Below, piece after piece: positions 18,028 to 27,379 of a DNA stretch of 64,000 bases. Positions within the stretch are counted from its first letter, which is position 1. Each line of letters opens with the position of its first letter. The stretch comes from an uncultured Clostridia bacterium (GTDB lineage: Bacteria > Bacillota > Clostridia > TANB77 > CAG-508), in assembly GCA_948934525.1 (NCBI GenBank), contig CAQZSK010000005.1:1-64000 (forward strand). The letters run 5' to 3'. Both the position numbers and the translations under genes were made by a program. The notes under the pieces were generated by a model. The model was not told where the DNA came from. It ran no database searches and saw only the letters and a list, made by a program, of their open reading frames with translations.

Positions 18028-18102
18028 TGGTGACCCCTACGGGAATCGAACCCATGATTCAGCCTTGAGAGGGCTGCGTCTTAACCGCTTGACCAAGGGG
18101 CC
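18028..18102 (-). tRNA. tRNA-Glu (CTC)
   Basis: Acceptor GGCCCCT/AGGGGTC, anticodon loop CTCTCAA (anticodon CTC), T loop TTCGATT, encoded CCA. The sequence is very close to typical Firmicutes tRNA-Glu. A dedicated CTC isoacceptor is less common in a low-GC genome. Confidence 0.93.
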
Positions 18103-18159
18103 ACATATTCAAAACTACTTTAATACTATACCATATTTTTAGCAGTTTCGTCAATGTTT

Positions 18160-18555
18160 TCACACAATAATTTTATTTAATATTTCACTTAGCCTCTTGT
18201 CCTGCTTTGTTAAATATAAATATCCTATTAATGCCTCAAATGCAGTTGAATACATATAGTCTTGAAAAGACGCATTTTTAGCAATATGATGCGATTGTGT
18301 ATTTCTCCCTCTTCTTACAATATCTTTTTCTTCTTCTGTTAATTCCTTCTCTATCTTTTGTAAAATATCTGCTTGGGCTTTCGCTTTTACATACTTAATA
18401 GCTTTTACATGTAACTCATGTGGTTTTAATCTAGTTGTATTAATTAAATATGTACGAATATATTGTTCATAAACACTATCTCCTACATATGCCCACGTTA
18501 GTGGTGACATTTGCCTTACTTCATCTATATCTCTTTTTCTTTCTATTAGTTCCAA
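18160..18555 (-). CDS. mrnC: Mini-ribonuclease 3 (MrnC)
   Basis: A 131-residue RNase III catalytic domain without a dsRNA-binding domain, involved in 23S rRNA maturation in Firmicutes. The signature AYVGDSVYEQYIR near the N-terminus and FEALIGYLYL near the C-terminus carry the acidic metal ligands. The start is TTG at 18555, with AGGAG upstream at a somewhat long spacing. It lies immediately before rbgA in the other direction of transcription order, separated by a repeat element. Confidence 0.92.
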   Translation of the reverse strand: MELIERKRDIDEVRQMSPLTWAYVGDSVYEQYIRTYLINTTRLKPHELHVKAIKYVKAKAQADILQKIEKELTEEEKDIVRRGRNTQSHHIAKNASFQDYMYSTAFEALIGYLYLTKQDKRLSEILNKIIV

Positions 18556-18580
18556 ATTAAATAATTCTCCTTTTCGTCAA

Positions 18581-18607
18581 GTGTCAGTTTAGGGACGTAC
18601 CTTTAAC
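18581..18607. repeat. Intergenic repeat, copy A (partial)
   Basis: GTGTCAGTTTAGGGACGTAC followed by CTTTAA. The same words TGTCAGTTT and GGGACGT recur at about 40050 and 51880. This copy overlaps the stop codon of the rbgA gene. Confidence 0.7.
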
Positions 18608-19496
18608 CAACACTTTCTAATGTAATTCTTCCTAACTTTCCACTTCTAAAATCGTCTAGTATAATACTAGCAACCCTTTCTAAATCTATTTCTCCTCCTG
18701 AAATAACAGCGCCACGTTTCCTACCAATTAGGTTCATTAGTTCTACTATTTTTTCATTTTCTTCTAAATCTCTATTTTGAAAAATATCTTCTATTTCATT
18801 TTCTTGCAATTTATATCTCTCTTGTAAATTAGATAAATAGTTACTTTGTAGTACTTTTAATAATTCATATCCTATATCCAAAGTAGATAAAATATCATCT
18901 TTAATAGTTCCTGTATAAGCCAAATTCAACGCTACCTCTTGATTTCCCAACTTTGGCCACAGTACACCTGGTGTATCTAATAATTCTATTTGGTCTGATA
19001 CTTTTATCCATTGTTTTTGTCTAGTTACCCCTGGTTTATTGCCAACCTGTGCAGTATTTCTTTTTGCAATTCGATTAATAAAAGAAGATTTCCCCACATT
19101 TGGAATTCCTAATATCATTACTCGAATAGACTTTCCTATTCTTCCTTTTGTTTGATATTTTTCTTCGTCATAAATCTCTACTATTTTTTGAAGTACCTCT
19201 TGAATTCCTTTTCCTGATACAGAATCTACTATTACCGCAGGAATTTTCTTACTTTTAAAGTACTCTATCCATTTTCTATTTTCTTGCTCACAGGCCAAAT
19301 CTGACTTATTTAAAATAATAAGTCTTTTTTTATCTTTGACTATTTCTTGAATGTCAGGATTTTGGCTAGAAACTGGAATACGACTATCAATAATTTCTGC
19401 TGCAATATCAATTAGTTTTAAGTCTTCTATCATCTGTCTTTTTGTTTTTGCCATATGTCCTGGGTACCAATTAATATTAGCTATGTTTTCATTCAT
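18603..19496 (-). CDS. rbgA: Ribosome biogenesis GTPase YlqF/RbgA
   Basis: A circularly permuted GTPase needed for late 50S assembly. The order of motifs is G4 (LNKSDLA), then G1 (GIPNVGKSSFINR) and G3 (DTPGVLWPK), as expected for the family. The C-terminal helical domain covers about 200-297. Its length is typical. An AGGAG ribosome site precedes the ATG, and the stop lies inside a dispersed repeat. Confidence 0.96.
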   Translation of the reverse strand: MNENIANINWYPGHMAKTKRQMIEDLKLIDIAAEIIDSRIPVSSQNPDIQEIVKDKKRLIILNKSDLACEQENRKWIEYFKSKKIPAVIVDSVSGKGIQEVLQKIVEIYDEEKYQTKGRIGKSIRVMILGIPNVGKSSFINRIAKRNTAQVGNKPGVTRQKQWIKVSDQIELLDTPGVLWPKLGNQEVALNLAYTGTIKDDILSTLDIGYELLKVLQSNYLSNLQERYKLQENEIEDIFQNRDLEENEKIVELMNLIGRKRGAVISGGEIDLERVASIILDDFRSGKLGRITLESVG

Positions 19497-19586
19497 TCTA
19501 TATTACTCCTGTACTTTTCGTTTTTTCTTATCACTACTTGTTCTATTATATCATATAAAAGTTTTAAAATCTATTGTACTTTTATA

Positions 19587-19622
19587 AAAGTAAAGACTGC
19601 CCTACACAGGCAGCCTCCATCT
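19587..19622 (-). terminator. Terminator after the large dockerin protein gene
   Basis: The GC-rich stem GGCTGCC/GGGCAGTC with a short loop, followed by T-rich sequence on the minus strand. Confidence 0.7.
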
Positions 19623-19628
19623 TTTTAA

Positions 19629-22600
19629 TTACTCAAGTGATTTTAATTTTATTTGAGCCATATCATTGATAGAAATTCTTCCATCTCCATCTATATCTGC
19701 TGCTTCTAGTTGTTCTTCTTCTAAAAGTTCTATAGCAATTAAATGTAATTTTAATAATGCAATATCATTAACGGTTAATTCTCCATCACCATCAATGTCA
19801 CCTTTTACTTTTTCAATCTTAGTTGTATCTTCATATAGGTTTACCATTGCAAGCGATGCAAAAATTTCATAAGCTTCCATCTCTAGTTTAACATATTGAG
19901 CTTCCATGCTTTCTGCAAAGTCAATTCTCTTAAACTCTTCATCTTGTTCACAATTTTCTTTTCTACCAATTTCTGTCCAATTTTCACCATCGCTGCTTAC
20001 AGATACAATCATATTTTGAATAAGGCATGGATCATCCACTTTATATTTCTTTTGAACAAACTCCATAGCAGAAATATATTTTGGACTATCTAATTTGATA
20101 GTAACATAAGCTCTTTGTCCTGCAATAGATACTGCAAAATCTGTATGCCATAATGTATTTCTATTTCCATCAATTGCATTTGGTGCATAAAATGGTCTTT
20201 TACTGTCTTTTGATTGGCTTGAATATCCATGAATAGATAAATGTTTGATTGGTATATATTTTGCTGTTTCTGTATCAGTATCTGCTGTAAATTCATACTC
20301 TGTAACATCACTTGCTGCATAAATTCCAGTTGCTTTTGTTCTAATAAGAAGTGTATTATCTCCTCTTACTACTGGTTCTTGTTCTTGATAAGAAGTCCAA
20401 GAATTGCTACTAGCTAATTTCCATTCTAATCTATCAATATTAGTCATTCCTATTAATCTATTTTCCCAATCATTTACATAAACATTTTGTTCTATGGCAC
20501 TTCCCTTTTGAATGTTAATAGTATGCACAGCTTGATTTCCATCAAAACGAATCTTGATATTATCATTTTCATTAACTTGTTCTAACTCTTCTCTTGATAA
20601 TTGATGACTTGCTCCATTTCCATTTTTCCAGTTAGTTCCATCAATACAATATTGCCAATTTACATTTTGATATTCATCTGCTAATATAATTTTTCCTGCA
20701 TTAGCACCATCAAATGAGAACATAGCTGATACTTCTGTACTTTCATAGAAGTTAAACATTCTAGCAGCAAACCAATTTCCATTTGTTCTATCTGCTACAA
20801 TCTTAACATATTGTACTTTTCTTAAACTTTCTATTTCAAAAGGTTTGGTATTAGCTTTAGCTTGCTCATTTGTAGCAACATTTGAAGGATTGTATGTTAA
20901 ATTCTTTTGGCTAGTTAACACTTCCCAGTTTTCGCCATCCATACTTCCCCAAATAGTTCCATCTACGATTTTACCATTTCCACCAGCTGCTGGAACAAAT
21001 TCTACTGCTGAAAGATAAACTGGTCTATCTATCTTTACAATAATATATCTTTGTGTATCGCTACCATTCCATGCTGAGTGATATCTTGTGTTCATATTTC
21101 CATCAATACCATTTACTGCTGCACCTCCATTTGAGGTTGCTTCTGTTGAAACACCATGAATAGATAAATGCTCAATTGGAATATATTTTCTAGCATTTTG
21201 CTCAATGTTTGTTGTAAATTCATAAGTTGTACTTGTTTTACTTTCCAAATATGTTCCCGTTCTTCCCATTCTAACAATAACTGTTTTATTGCCTGTTAAA
21301 TCTGGTTCTTCATCACTATAGAAAGTCCAGTCATCTTCCTCTCTATATTTCCATTGCATACTAGGTACTGATGCAATTAATTTATTTTCTAAATCATTTG
21401 CATATAAAGTACTTGGTAAACCTGCTGATTCAAAAATATCAATTTTGTATAAATTTTCCTCGCTATAATTTGCACCAACAATATGAACATAAATATCATT
21501 TTCAGCTGTAATATCATTTAACTCTTTTGTTGTTAATTGCAACTTGTGTTCTTCTTGTGCATCAAATGCAACTTCATTCCAAGTCTGTTTTCCATCTAAA
21601 CTGTAGTCCCAACGAACACCATTTCCATCAAAACGACTTGATAATACAATTTTTCCTGCATCTTCTCCATCAAATGAGAAACTTGCTAAACTAGTATCTA
21701 TTTGACCTAATAAATGTGCTGCAAATCCTCTTGTTAAATTTGGTTGTAATACTGCTGAACCTTTATAATCTTTTGCTTCATTTAATATTTTTACTTGTAA
21801 TACTGTAAATTTGAAAGAATATTCAACACTTGTTATTTTTGTTTTAATATAGTTTGATAAATTATACATTGGGAATGGGAAATATTTTAAAGCTTCCATC
21901 ATTTCCTTTTCTAAGTTGTAATAATCTTCCTCTGTTTTAGTTTCATCATTTACATATAATTTAGCAAGTCCTGCCCATGCATCTAAGTTAATAGATTGAA
22001 CTTTAATTGCTTCTCTGTAAATTTGTTCTTGTTTTGCTTTATCATCTTTATAAACATCTGCTAATTTTACAAGCTTTTCTGCTTTTTCCAAATTTTCATA
22101 ATCATTTAATGCTTCTTGGGCTAATATAACATATGGTACATTGTAACCCCTTACATAAGTTCTATCATTCCCCCATCCTAAAGGCATTCTTTCACCTTTT
22201 TCTGAGTAGTTCCATCCAGATACGTCATTATCAATTCCCCAATATCCTTTTCCTTCTGTATTTTGGGTATAGTAAAGAATTGCTGCGTGCCCTGGTTGAC
22301 CAATAACTGCTGATGGTATTGCATGTACCCCACGGATACAATGTCCTGATTTTGATATACCACCACAAACTGCACCAGTACCAAATTTATTTCTAAAGTT
22401 CATCCATAATTTGTAAGTATATGGTGTACCATTTCTATAAGGTATATAATCAAATAAACCTTTTTTCGTAACTGTTCCATCTGCATTCTTCTTTTCTACT
22501 GCAAATAATTCATTAAAATAGTCTTTATTTGCCTCATCATAATAAACTGGATTTGAATAGTTAGGCCATACATAAGCCATATAAGAGTGTGGAGTTAATA

Positions 22601-23966
22601 ATCCCCATGCACTTCCTGGATTTTTATCTATTTTTGATTGAGTATATTCATTTAACCATACAATTTCTTCATCATCAATATTTGTACCTAAAATCCATCT
22701 CATTTCTTCAATACTAAAAGTTTCAAACCATGGTGTTATATTTACTGTATCAGTAGCTTTAAATTGTCCATTATTATATAAATCTTTATAAATTTTGTAA
22801 CGATCTACTGCATCTGATAAATTGTGTTCTGAAGCTTGCATCCATAAATTTACTCTTGCAGAGTGTGTTAATGAAAGTGTTATTGCCATTCTTTTATATA
22901 AACTTCCTTTAGTTGTATCCCAATTTAAACCTTTTTTCTCTAAAAGTTTGATACCTGCCTCTGATATTGAGGTTTTATCATCAAAGTCACTTTTATATGC
23001 TTTCAATAGTCTAGTAAGTTGTGTTAAGGAATTAAAATAACTTGCTCCATTTGGTTCTCCACCTGATACATAAAGACGTAATGTATCTACATCATTCATT
23101 AACCATGAAAGTGTTTCTTGATTATCATCACTTTCTTTCAAATATCTTTTTAAAGCATATTCTCCTACTTTATTTACTAATTCTCTTTGTAATAATGTTA
23201 ATTCATATTCTCCTGAGGTAATCTCAACTAATTCTTTGCTTTTTAATATTTCATCATATTCTGCTACTGTTTTGATGTTAATATCACTACCTGCATCTTC
23301 TTTATAGTTCTCTGTAATAAGCATTGGCTCTACATATGCAATATGATCATTTCCATTACTTCCATTATCATATGCTTGAAGTCTTATATATTTTGCTCCT
23401 CTAATGTCTATTTTTTCAAATACTGCATTTTGTCCTGGCATAACTACCCTATCTGCTGTTTCAGTGTTTTTTAGTGTCCAGTTTTGTGCACCACTTGGAT
23501 AAAATTGATCTTTATCAGATGTATAAATATATACTTTAACACCATTACCTGAACTTGAAGTTTGGTTCATACCTACATATAATGTTAAATATGGATATTT
23601 TTCGCTATATTCACTAACATCATAATATACTTCTGATGATGCATGTGCTAAAATACCATAATCAAATTGATAAAATGCATTCTCAATTTTTATTGCTAGC
23701 TTATTTCCATTAAGATCTTGATTTACTTTAATAGTTCCCCATCCTGCATGAGATTCCTTACGATATGGGATACTATCTTCTGATAGTTCGTCTGATAAAC
23801 GTAAGTATTCTCCTTTATTTGGATCTTCAGCAGTTTTAGCTGTAGTCGCTAAAGTTCCATTTCCTTGAATTATAAAAAATAACATAAAAAATACGAAGAA
23901 GCATATCAATGTTTTTGCCAAAAACTTGATTGAACTTTTTTCGTTTTCTACATTTTTTCTTAACAT
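19629..23966 (-). CDS. Secreted multidomain transglutaminase-like protein with NPCBM, two F5/8C modules and dockerin
   Basis: 1445 residues. A signal segment (about 18-40) is followed by an NPCBM-like carbohydrate-binding module (about 55-220), a helical region, and a transglutaminase-like core. In that core I see Cys (GAVCGGIS, near 530), His (GQPGHAAI, near 557) and Asp (GIDNDVSGW, near 580). A TPR-like stretch follows (about 640-730). Then comes a twice-repeated unit: a domain starting FSFDG.(D/N)AGKI, a beta domain, and a discoidin/F5/8C domain starting KYIPI.HLSIHG. The C-terminus is a dockerin with two Ca loops (DIDGDGELTVND and DIDGDGRISIND). It is exported and should dock on a cohesin, such as those encoded just upstream. 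The enzymatic activity is inferred. Confidence 0.85.
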   Translation of the reverse strand: MLRKNVENEKSSIKFLAKTLICFFVFFMLFFIIQGNGTLATTAKTAEDPNKGEYLRLSDELSEDSIPYRKESHAGWGTIKVNQDLNGNKLAIKIENAFYQFDYGILAHASSEVYYDVSEYSEKYPYLTLYVGMNQTSSSGNGVKVYIYTSDKDQFYPSGAQNWTLKNTETADRVVMPGQNAVFEKIDIRGAKYIRLQAYDNGSNGNDHIAYVEPMLITENYKEDAGSDINIKTVAEYDEILKSKELVEITSGEYELTLLQRELVNKVGEYALKRYLKESDDNQETLSWLMNDVDTLRLYVSGGEPNGASYFNSLTQLTRLLKAYKSDFDDKTSISEAGIKLLEKKGLNWDTTKGSLYKRMAITLSLTHSARVNLWMQASEHNLSDAVDRYKIYKDLYNNGQFKATDTVNITPWFETFSIEEMRWILGTNIDDEEIVWLNEYTQSKIDKNPGSAWGLLTPHSYMAYVWPNYSNPVYYDEANKDYFNELFAVEKKNADGTVTKKGLFDYIPYRNGTPYTYKLWMNFRNKFGTGAVCGGISKSGHCIRGVHAIPSAVIGQPGHAAILYYTQNTEGKGYWGIDNDVSGWNYSEKGERMPLGWGNDRTYVRGYNVPYVILAQEALNDYENLEKAEKLVKLADVYKDDKAKQEQIYREAIKVQSINLDAWAGLAKLYVNDETKTEEDYYNLEKEMMEALKYFPFPMYNLSNYIKTKITSVEYSFKFTVLQVKILNEAKDYKGSAVLQPNLTRGFAAHLLGQIDTSLASFSFDGEDAGKIVLSSRFDGNGVRWDYSLDGKQTWNEVAFDAQEEHKLQLTTKELNDITAENDIYVHIVGANYSEENLYKIDIFESAGLPSTLYANDLENKLIASVPSMQWKYREEDDWTFYSDEEPDLTGNKTVIVRMGRTGTYLESKTSTTYEFTTNIEQNARKYIPIEHLSIHGVSTEATSNGGAAVNGIDGNMNTRYHSAWNGSDTQRYIIVKIDRPVYLSAVEFVPAAGGNGKIVDGTIWGSMDGENWEVLTSQKNLTYNPSNVATNEQAKANTKPFEIESLRKVQYVKIVADRTNGNWFAARMFNFYESTEVSAMFSFDGANAGKIILADEYQNVNWQYCIDGTNWKNGNGASHQLSREELEQVNENDNIKIRFDGNQAVHTINIQKGSAIEQNVYVNDWENRLIGMTNIDRLEWKLASSNSWTSYQEQEPVVRGDNTLLIRTKATGIYAASDVTEYEFTADTDTETAKYIPIKHLSIHGYSSQSKDSKRPFYAPNAIDGNRNTLWHTDFAVSIAGQRAYVTIKLDSPKYISAMEFVQKKYKVDDPCLIQNMIVSVSSDGENWTEIGRKENCEQDEEFKRIDFAESMEAQYVKLEMEAYEIFASLAMVNLYEDTTKIEKVKGDIDGDGELTVNDIALLKLHLIAIELLEEEQLEAADIDGDGRISINDMAQIKLKSLE

Positions 23967-24101
23967 AAATAATCCCTTTCTTTTCCTTTTTTATTTTTTC
24001 ACCTATATAATACTATTATACCACTTTTTCTATTTTATGTAAACATTTTCCATAAAATTTTATCATTACCTAGAAATATTATCTATAAAATTTCAAACAC
24101 A

Positions 24102-24133
24102 AAAAATGGATAGCTCTCTAACTATCCATTTTT
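24102..24133 (-). terminator. Terminator after LPXTG cohesin gene
   Basis: AAAAAATGGATAG / CTATCCATTTTT hairpin with T tail on the minus strand. It separates the two scaffold genes from the downstream dockerin-enzyme gene. Confidence 0.8.
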
Positions 24134-24141
24134 CGCTATAT

Positions 24142-24834
24142 TTATTTTCTATTTAAATCACGCATTTTCACAAAACATATTACTGCAACAGTTAGTGTTG
24201 CTACAATTCCAACTACTAAAATGACATTACTTACTCCTGTTTGTGGTAATTTTTTATCTGGAGCAGTATCATTAGTTACTGTATTATTCGTATTAGGAAT
24301 AACTGGTAATGTATTGTCATTGTCATCTGGTGTTGGATTTGGAACTGGATTATCTGTTCCTTCTTGTATGGTAACATTTTTATATACTTGTTTAACACTT
24401 AATGGAGAAGTTCCATCTGCTAATGAAATATTCTTTAATGTTACAAGAAGATTTTTCTTAGCCCCTTCTTTTACTTTAAAAGTAATTTTAAATATAGTTT
24501 CATCATTTTTTCCAAGTCCATTTCTAGTAATAGCAATTTTTCCATTAGCTTCATTGTAAGAAGAACCTACTGATGGACTTTCCCAACCGTTTTGTCCTTC
24601 CATTTTTACTAATGTCAAACTGTCTTTATCATATTCTAAAGTAGCTCCTAAAGAAATAACTCCTCTTTCAGATTGAATATCAGAAATCTCAATATCTACT
24701 GTAAATTCGTCACCTTTCTTGAACTCTGTTTTCTCCATTTGCATACTAACTTTACAAGTAAATGCTGCATTTACAGTTCCTATAATACTCATCATCATTA
24801 AAAATAATAATACTAAACTTAATACTTTTTTCAT
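24142..24834 (-). CDS. Sortase-anchored cohesin-domain protein
   Basis: 230 residues: signal peptide (1-23), one cohesin-like beta domain (about 25-155), a Pro/Asn/Thr/Asp-rich spacer (about 158-195), then LPQTG, a hydrophobic helix and a basic tail, the complete sortase signal. This is a wall-bound receptor for dockerin proteins. Cohesin identity rests on the pattern KKGDEFTVDIEIS ... GATLEYDKDSL and the fold-typical spacing; a structural match would confirm it. It follows the cohesin-dockerin gene after 43 bases, so the two probably form one operon. Confidence 0.85.
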   Translation of the reverse strand: MKKVLSLVLLFLMMMSIIGTVNAAFTCKVSMQMEKTEFKKGDEFTVDIEISDIQSERGVISLGATLEYDKDSLTLVKMEGQNGWESPSVGSSYNEANGKIAITRNGLGKNDETIFKITFKVKEGAKKNLLVTLKNISLADGTSPLSVKQVYKNVTIQEGTDNPVPNPTPDDNDNTLPVIPNTNNTVTNDTAPDKKLPQTGVSNVILVVGIVATLTVAVICFVKMRDLNRK

Positions 24835-24877
24835 TGTACTTCTCCTTTTAATTTTTTATCTTATTGTACTACATTTC

Positions 24878-25822
24878 TTATTTTATTTCAAATAAATTAA
24901 TTAATACTAATTTAATTCTTGCCATATCATTTACACCAACTGGTTGATTATCTTCCATTTGTCCATCAACATCAGCTGCTTTTAAGTAAGCACCTGTTAA
25001 TGAAGTATCTGCAATATAGTGTAATTTTACTTTAGCTAAGTCATTTACTGTGATTTGTCCATCACCATCAACATCTCCAAGTACAGATGCAGTAAATTCT
25101 AAAGTTTTTCCTACTTTTATTGTCATACCAGTTGCAATCACATCATTTTCATTTAAAGTGTTTCCTGCTTGGTCTATAAATATAATGGCATCATTGTCTA
25201 TATTTTCTGTAGTTACATTTTTCATAAAATCTTTTACAGTTGTTTCTGGAATTATTTTAGCAATCATTCCATTTGCAATTTCATATTTTGTAGAAGTAAT
25301 TGATTCTGGTAAATCTGGTTCTTCTGGAATTTCTACATTAATGGCTACTGTTGCATCATTTGATAAAATAAGACCATCACCACCACTAGCTTCAATTCCT
25401 TTTAATTTAATTGTAGTTGATATATCTTCTTCTACACTTGCTTTTACTCTAAAAGCCATTTTGAAAGCATCTCCTGCTGTTGTAACTGGTGAATTACTAT
25501 CTACAATGAATTTACCATTTGCTTCATTGAAAGAATCGTCTTTTAATTCCCATCCATTTTGAGCTATAATTCCAGCATATTCTAAAATAGTTTTATCATA
25601 CTCTAATTGTGCTTGCATATAGCGTATTCCTTTTTCAATGTTTTGAAAGTTATCCATATGCACTACTAATTCAAAAGTTGCCCCTGCTGTCAATTGATTT
25701 AAATTTACATTTGATTTTAATGTAACATCCATTGTACGTGTCGTATTTGCACTTACAAAACTAAATTGTAATAGCATCATCATCATTAGTAAAATAACTG
25801 TTACGGTTTTCTTGATTTTCAT
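24878..25822 (-). CDS. Cohesin-dockerin adaptor protein
   Basis: 314 residues: signal peptide (1-26), cohesin-like domain (about 28-165), a small X-module-like domain (about 175-240) and a C-terminal dockerin (about 245-314). The first Ca loop is standard (DVDGDGQITVND). The second is abnormal (DVDGQMEDNQPVGVND), with extra residues between the ligands. A protein with both modules can bridge a wall-bound cohesin and a dockerin enzyme, the logic of adaptor scaffoldins. It is encoded first in the unit, before the LPXTG cohesin. Confidence 0.82.
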   Translation of the reverse strand: MKIKKTVTVILLMMMMLLQFSFVSANTTRTMDVTLKSNVNLNQLTAGATFELVVHMDNFQNIEKGIRYMQAQLEYDKTILEYAGIIAQNGWELKDDSFNEANGKFIVDSNSPVTTAGDAFKMAFRVKASVEEDISTTIKLKGIEASGGDGLILSNDATVAINVEIPEEPDLPESITSTKYEIANGMIAKIIPETTVKDFMKNVTTENIDNDAIIFIDQAGNTLNENDVIATGMTIKVGKTLEFTASVLGDVDGDGQITVNDLAKVKLHYIADTSLTGAYLKAADVDGQMEDNQPVGVNDMARIKLVLINLFEIK

Positions 25823-25933
25823 AAATTAAATCTCTCCCTTTTTTTGGTATTTTTGTATAAACATAACAATTATTATTTTAGCACAAAATTTTTTCTCAGT
25901 CAACAGATTATGTAAAATATTCTCGATTTTATT

Positions 25934-26407
25934 TTACATCGTTCTATATTGATTTCTGTCTGCTCTTTCATCTACTTCTCTATCAAAATCTTTATTCTTA
26001 TAAAACCAATCTGTTTGCTTGTCAACAGGATGTGCTTTTCTATTTTTATCTAATAATACATCAAAGAATGCTGCAAGTGGAATAATCACTCCAATCAAAG
26101 CTATTAAAAGGGATAAATAGCTATCTATTGAACCTGCTCCACTAACAATACTCATAATATTTTGATATAAATAATATCCATAATATAAGCCATGTGCTGC
26201 TAAATAAATACATGCTGAAAGTAGATTTCTTTTTGCTATAAAGCAAATACATATAAATGTAACAAATAATAATACAATTTCCATTGTCATATTATCTGGT
26301 ACTGCTACAAATTCTGACCCTATAGAATACATAACTGTTGCTATTACTCTAAATGCCCAAAACATAAAAGCAAACATAGCAATTAACCAACTAGATAAAT
26401 TCTTCAT
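25934..26407 (-). CDS. Four-helix integral membrane protein, unknown function
   Basis: 157 residues from the ATG at 26407. A frame reaching 26449 would start inside the terminator of the previous gene, so the shorter start is preferred. Hydrophobic segments lie near 5-25, 38-55, 60-85 and 95-115, with a charged C-terminal tail ending in NQYRTM. No family recognised. It may be cotranscribed with the scaffold genes, but the gap to them is 111 bases. Confidence 0.65.
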   Translation of the reverse strand: MKNLSSWLIAMFAFMFWAFRVIATVMYSIGSEFVAVPDNMTMEIVLLFVTFICICFIAKRNLLSACIYLAAHGLYYGYYLYQNIMSIVSGAGSIDSYLSLLIALIGVIIPLAAFFDVLLDKNRKAHPVDKQTDWFYKNKDFDREVDERADRNQYRTM

Positions 26408-26443
26408 TCGTTTTTTCCCTACTTTCCTATAGATACTTAAAAA

Positions 26444-26486
26444 AGACATAATCCAAAAGTTTATGGATATTTTTTGAATTATGTCT
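26444..26486 (-). terminator. Terminator after DUF1292 gene
   Basis: AGACATAAT / ATTATGTCT with further pairing of CCAAAA and TTTTTTG, followed by TTTTTT on the minus strand. Confidence 0.8.
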
Positions 26487-26497
26487 AATTTTAGCTT

Positions 26498-26818
26498 TTA
26501 ATCAACAAAGTTAAATTCATCTTCGAATTTTTCTTTAAACATTTCAAATACTTTATTAAGCACTTTTTCATCTTCAACACTAACATAAGATTCTTCTTCT
26601 TCTGATTCAGTATCTTCCAATTTTAGAATCACTACTTCCCCTGGCTCTTCTGTATCTTCTTCTTCAACAGGTAAAAGTACAACATATTCTTCTCCCTCAT
26701 ATTCAATTAAATCTAAGAATTCAAATTCAACCTCATTTCCATCTTCATCATTAAGTATTAATATATTATCTAATTCCTCTCCTTGATTTTCAGGGGTATT
26801 TTTTACATCTTCACTCAT
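26498..26818 (-). CDS. DUF1292 family protein (YrzB-like)
   Basis: A small, very acidic protein with the DUF1292 pattern LNDEDGNEVEFEFLDLIEYEGEEYVVLLP. In many Firmicutes it is encoded directly next to ruvX and ireB, exactly as here (ireB, ruvX, DUF1292 in order of transcription). Function unknown. An extra acidic insertion (about 55-85) makes it longer than the usual 90 residues. Confidence 0.88.
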   Translation of the reverse strand: MSEDVKNTPENQGEELDNILILNDEDGNEVEFEFLDLIEYEGEEYVVLLPVEEEDTEEPGEVVILKLEDTESEEEESYVSVEDEKVLNKVFEMFKEKFEDEFNFVD

Positions 26819-26938
26819 TTTTTATTTTCTCCTCTCGTTTCTTATTTAATATATATTTTATTGTATTTCTACAATAGTAATAACAGTATTATTATTTCAC
26901 CTTTTGCTAAAACTATACCATATTTATCTCATCTTTCT

Positions 26939-27365
26939 TTACTTTGTTTGTTCTTGCTTCCTCATATAGGTTTCTAAGATATAAACTGCTGATATTGTAT
27001 CTACAATTTCTTTCTTTTTGTTTTTATTGATATTTAAATAATTCATTGTTTTATGAGCAGCTACAGTAGTAAGTCTTTCATCAATAGTTTCAATTTGTAT
27101 TTTGGGAAATCTACATTTCAATTTGTGAATGAAATTATTTGTCACTTCCACCCTTTCAGCTCTAGTTCCATTCATATTAATTGGCATACCGAACTACAAA
27201 AGTATCAATAGAATATTGTTCTAACAATTCTACCAATCTTTTTAATACTATTTTATCATTTCCACTATGATGAATTGTTTCTGTCCCTTGTGCAGTAATA
27301 CCTAATTCATCTGTCATAGCAATTCCTACTCGACTATCTCCATAGTCAATTCCTAATTTTCTCAT
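26939..27365 (-). CDS. ruvX: Holliday junction resolvase-like RuvX/YqgF, read through a CGGT +1 site
   Basis: An RNase H-fold nuclease family member acting in rRNA processing or recombination. The N-terminal motif LGIDYGDSRVGIA holds the first catalytic Asp, and ETIDERLTT and the late VDTISAVYIL Asp complete the site. The frame breaks at CGG (27191-27189). Reading CGGT as one glycine gives the conserved family motif VVGMPINMNG and a product of 141 residues, the standard length. Without the shift the frame stops four codons later. The start is ATG at 27365, with GGATGTGA before it, 14 bases after ireB. Confidence 0.88.
27188..27191 (-). other. CGGT +1 decoding site in ruvX
   Basis: GTT-CGGT-ATG; the glycine expected is the invariant one of the VVGxP motif. 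Confidence 0.85.
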
Positions 27366-27379
27366 TTTCACATCCAATT

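Noticed and set aside
17965..18102. tRNA-Glu as the attachment site of the element
   Set aside because: The element encodes a serine recombinase, which seldom uses tRNA genes, and I found no tRNA fragment at the other end.
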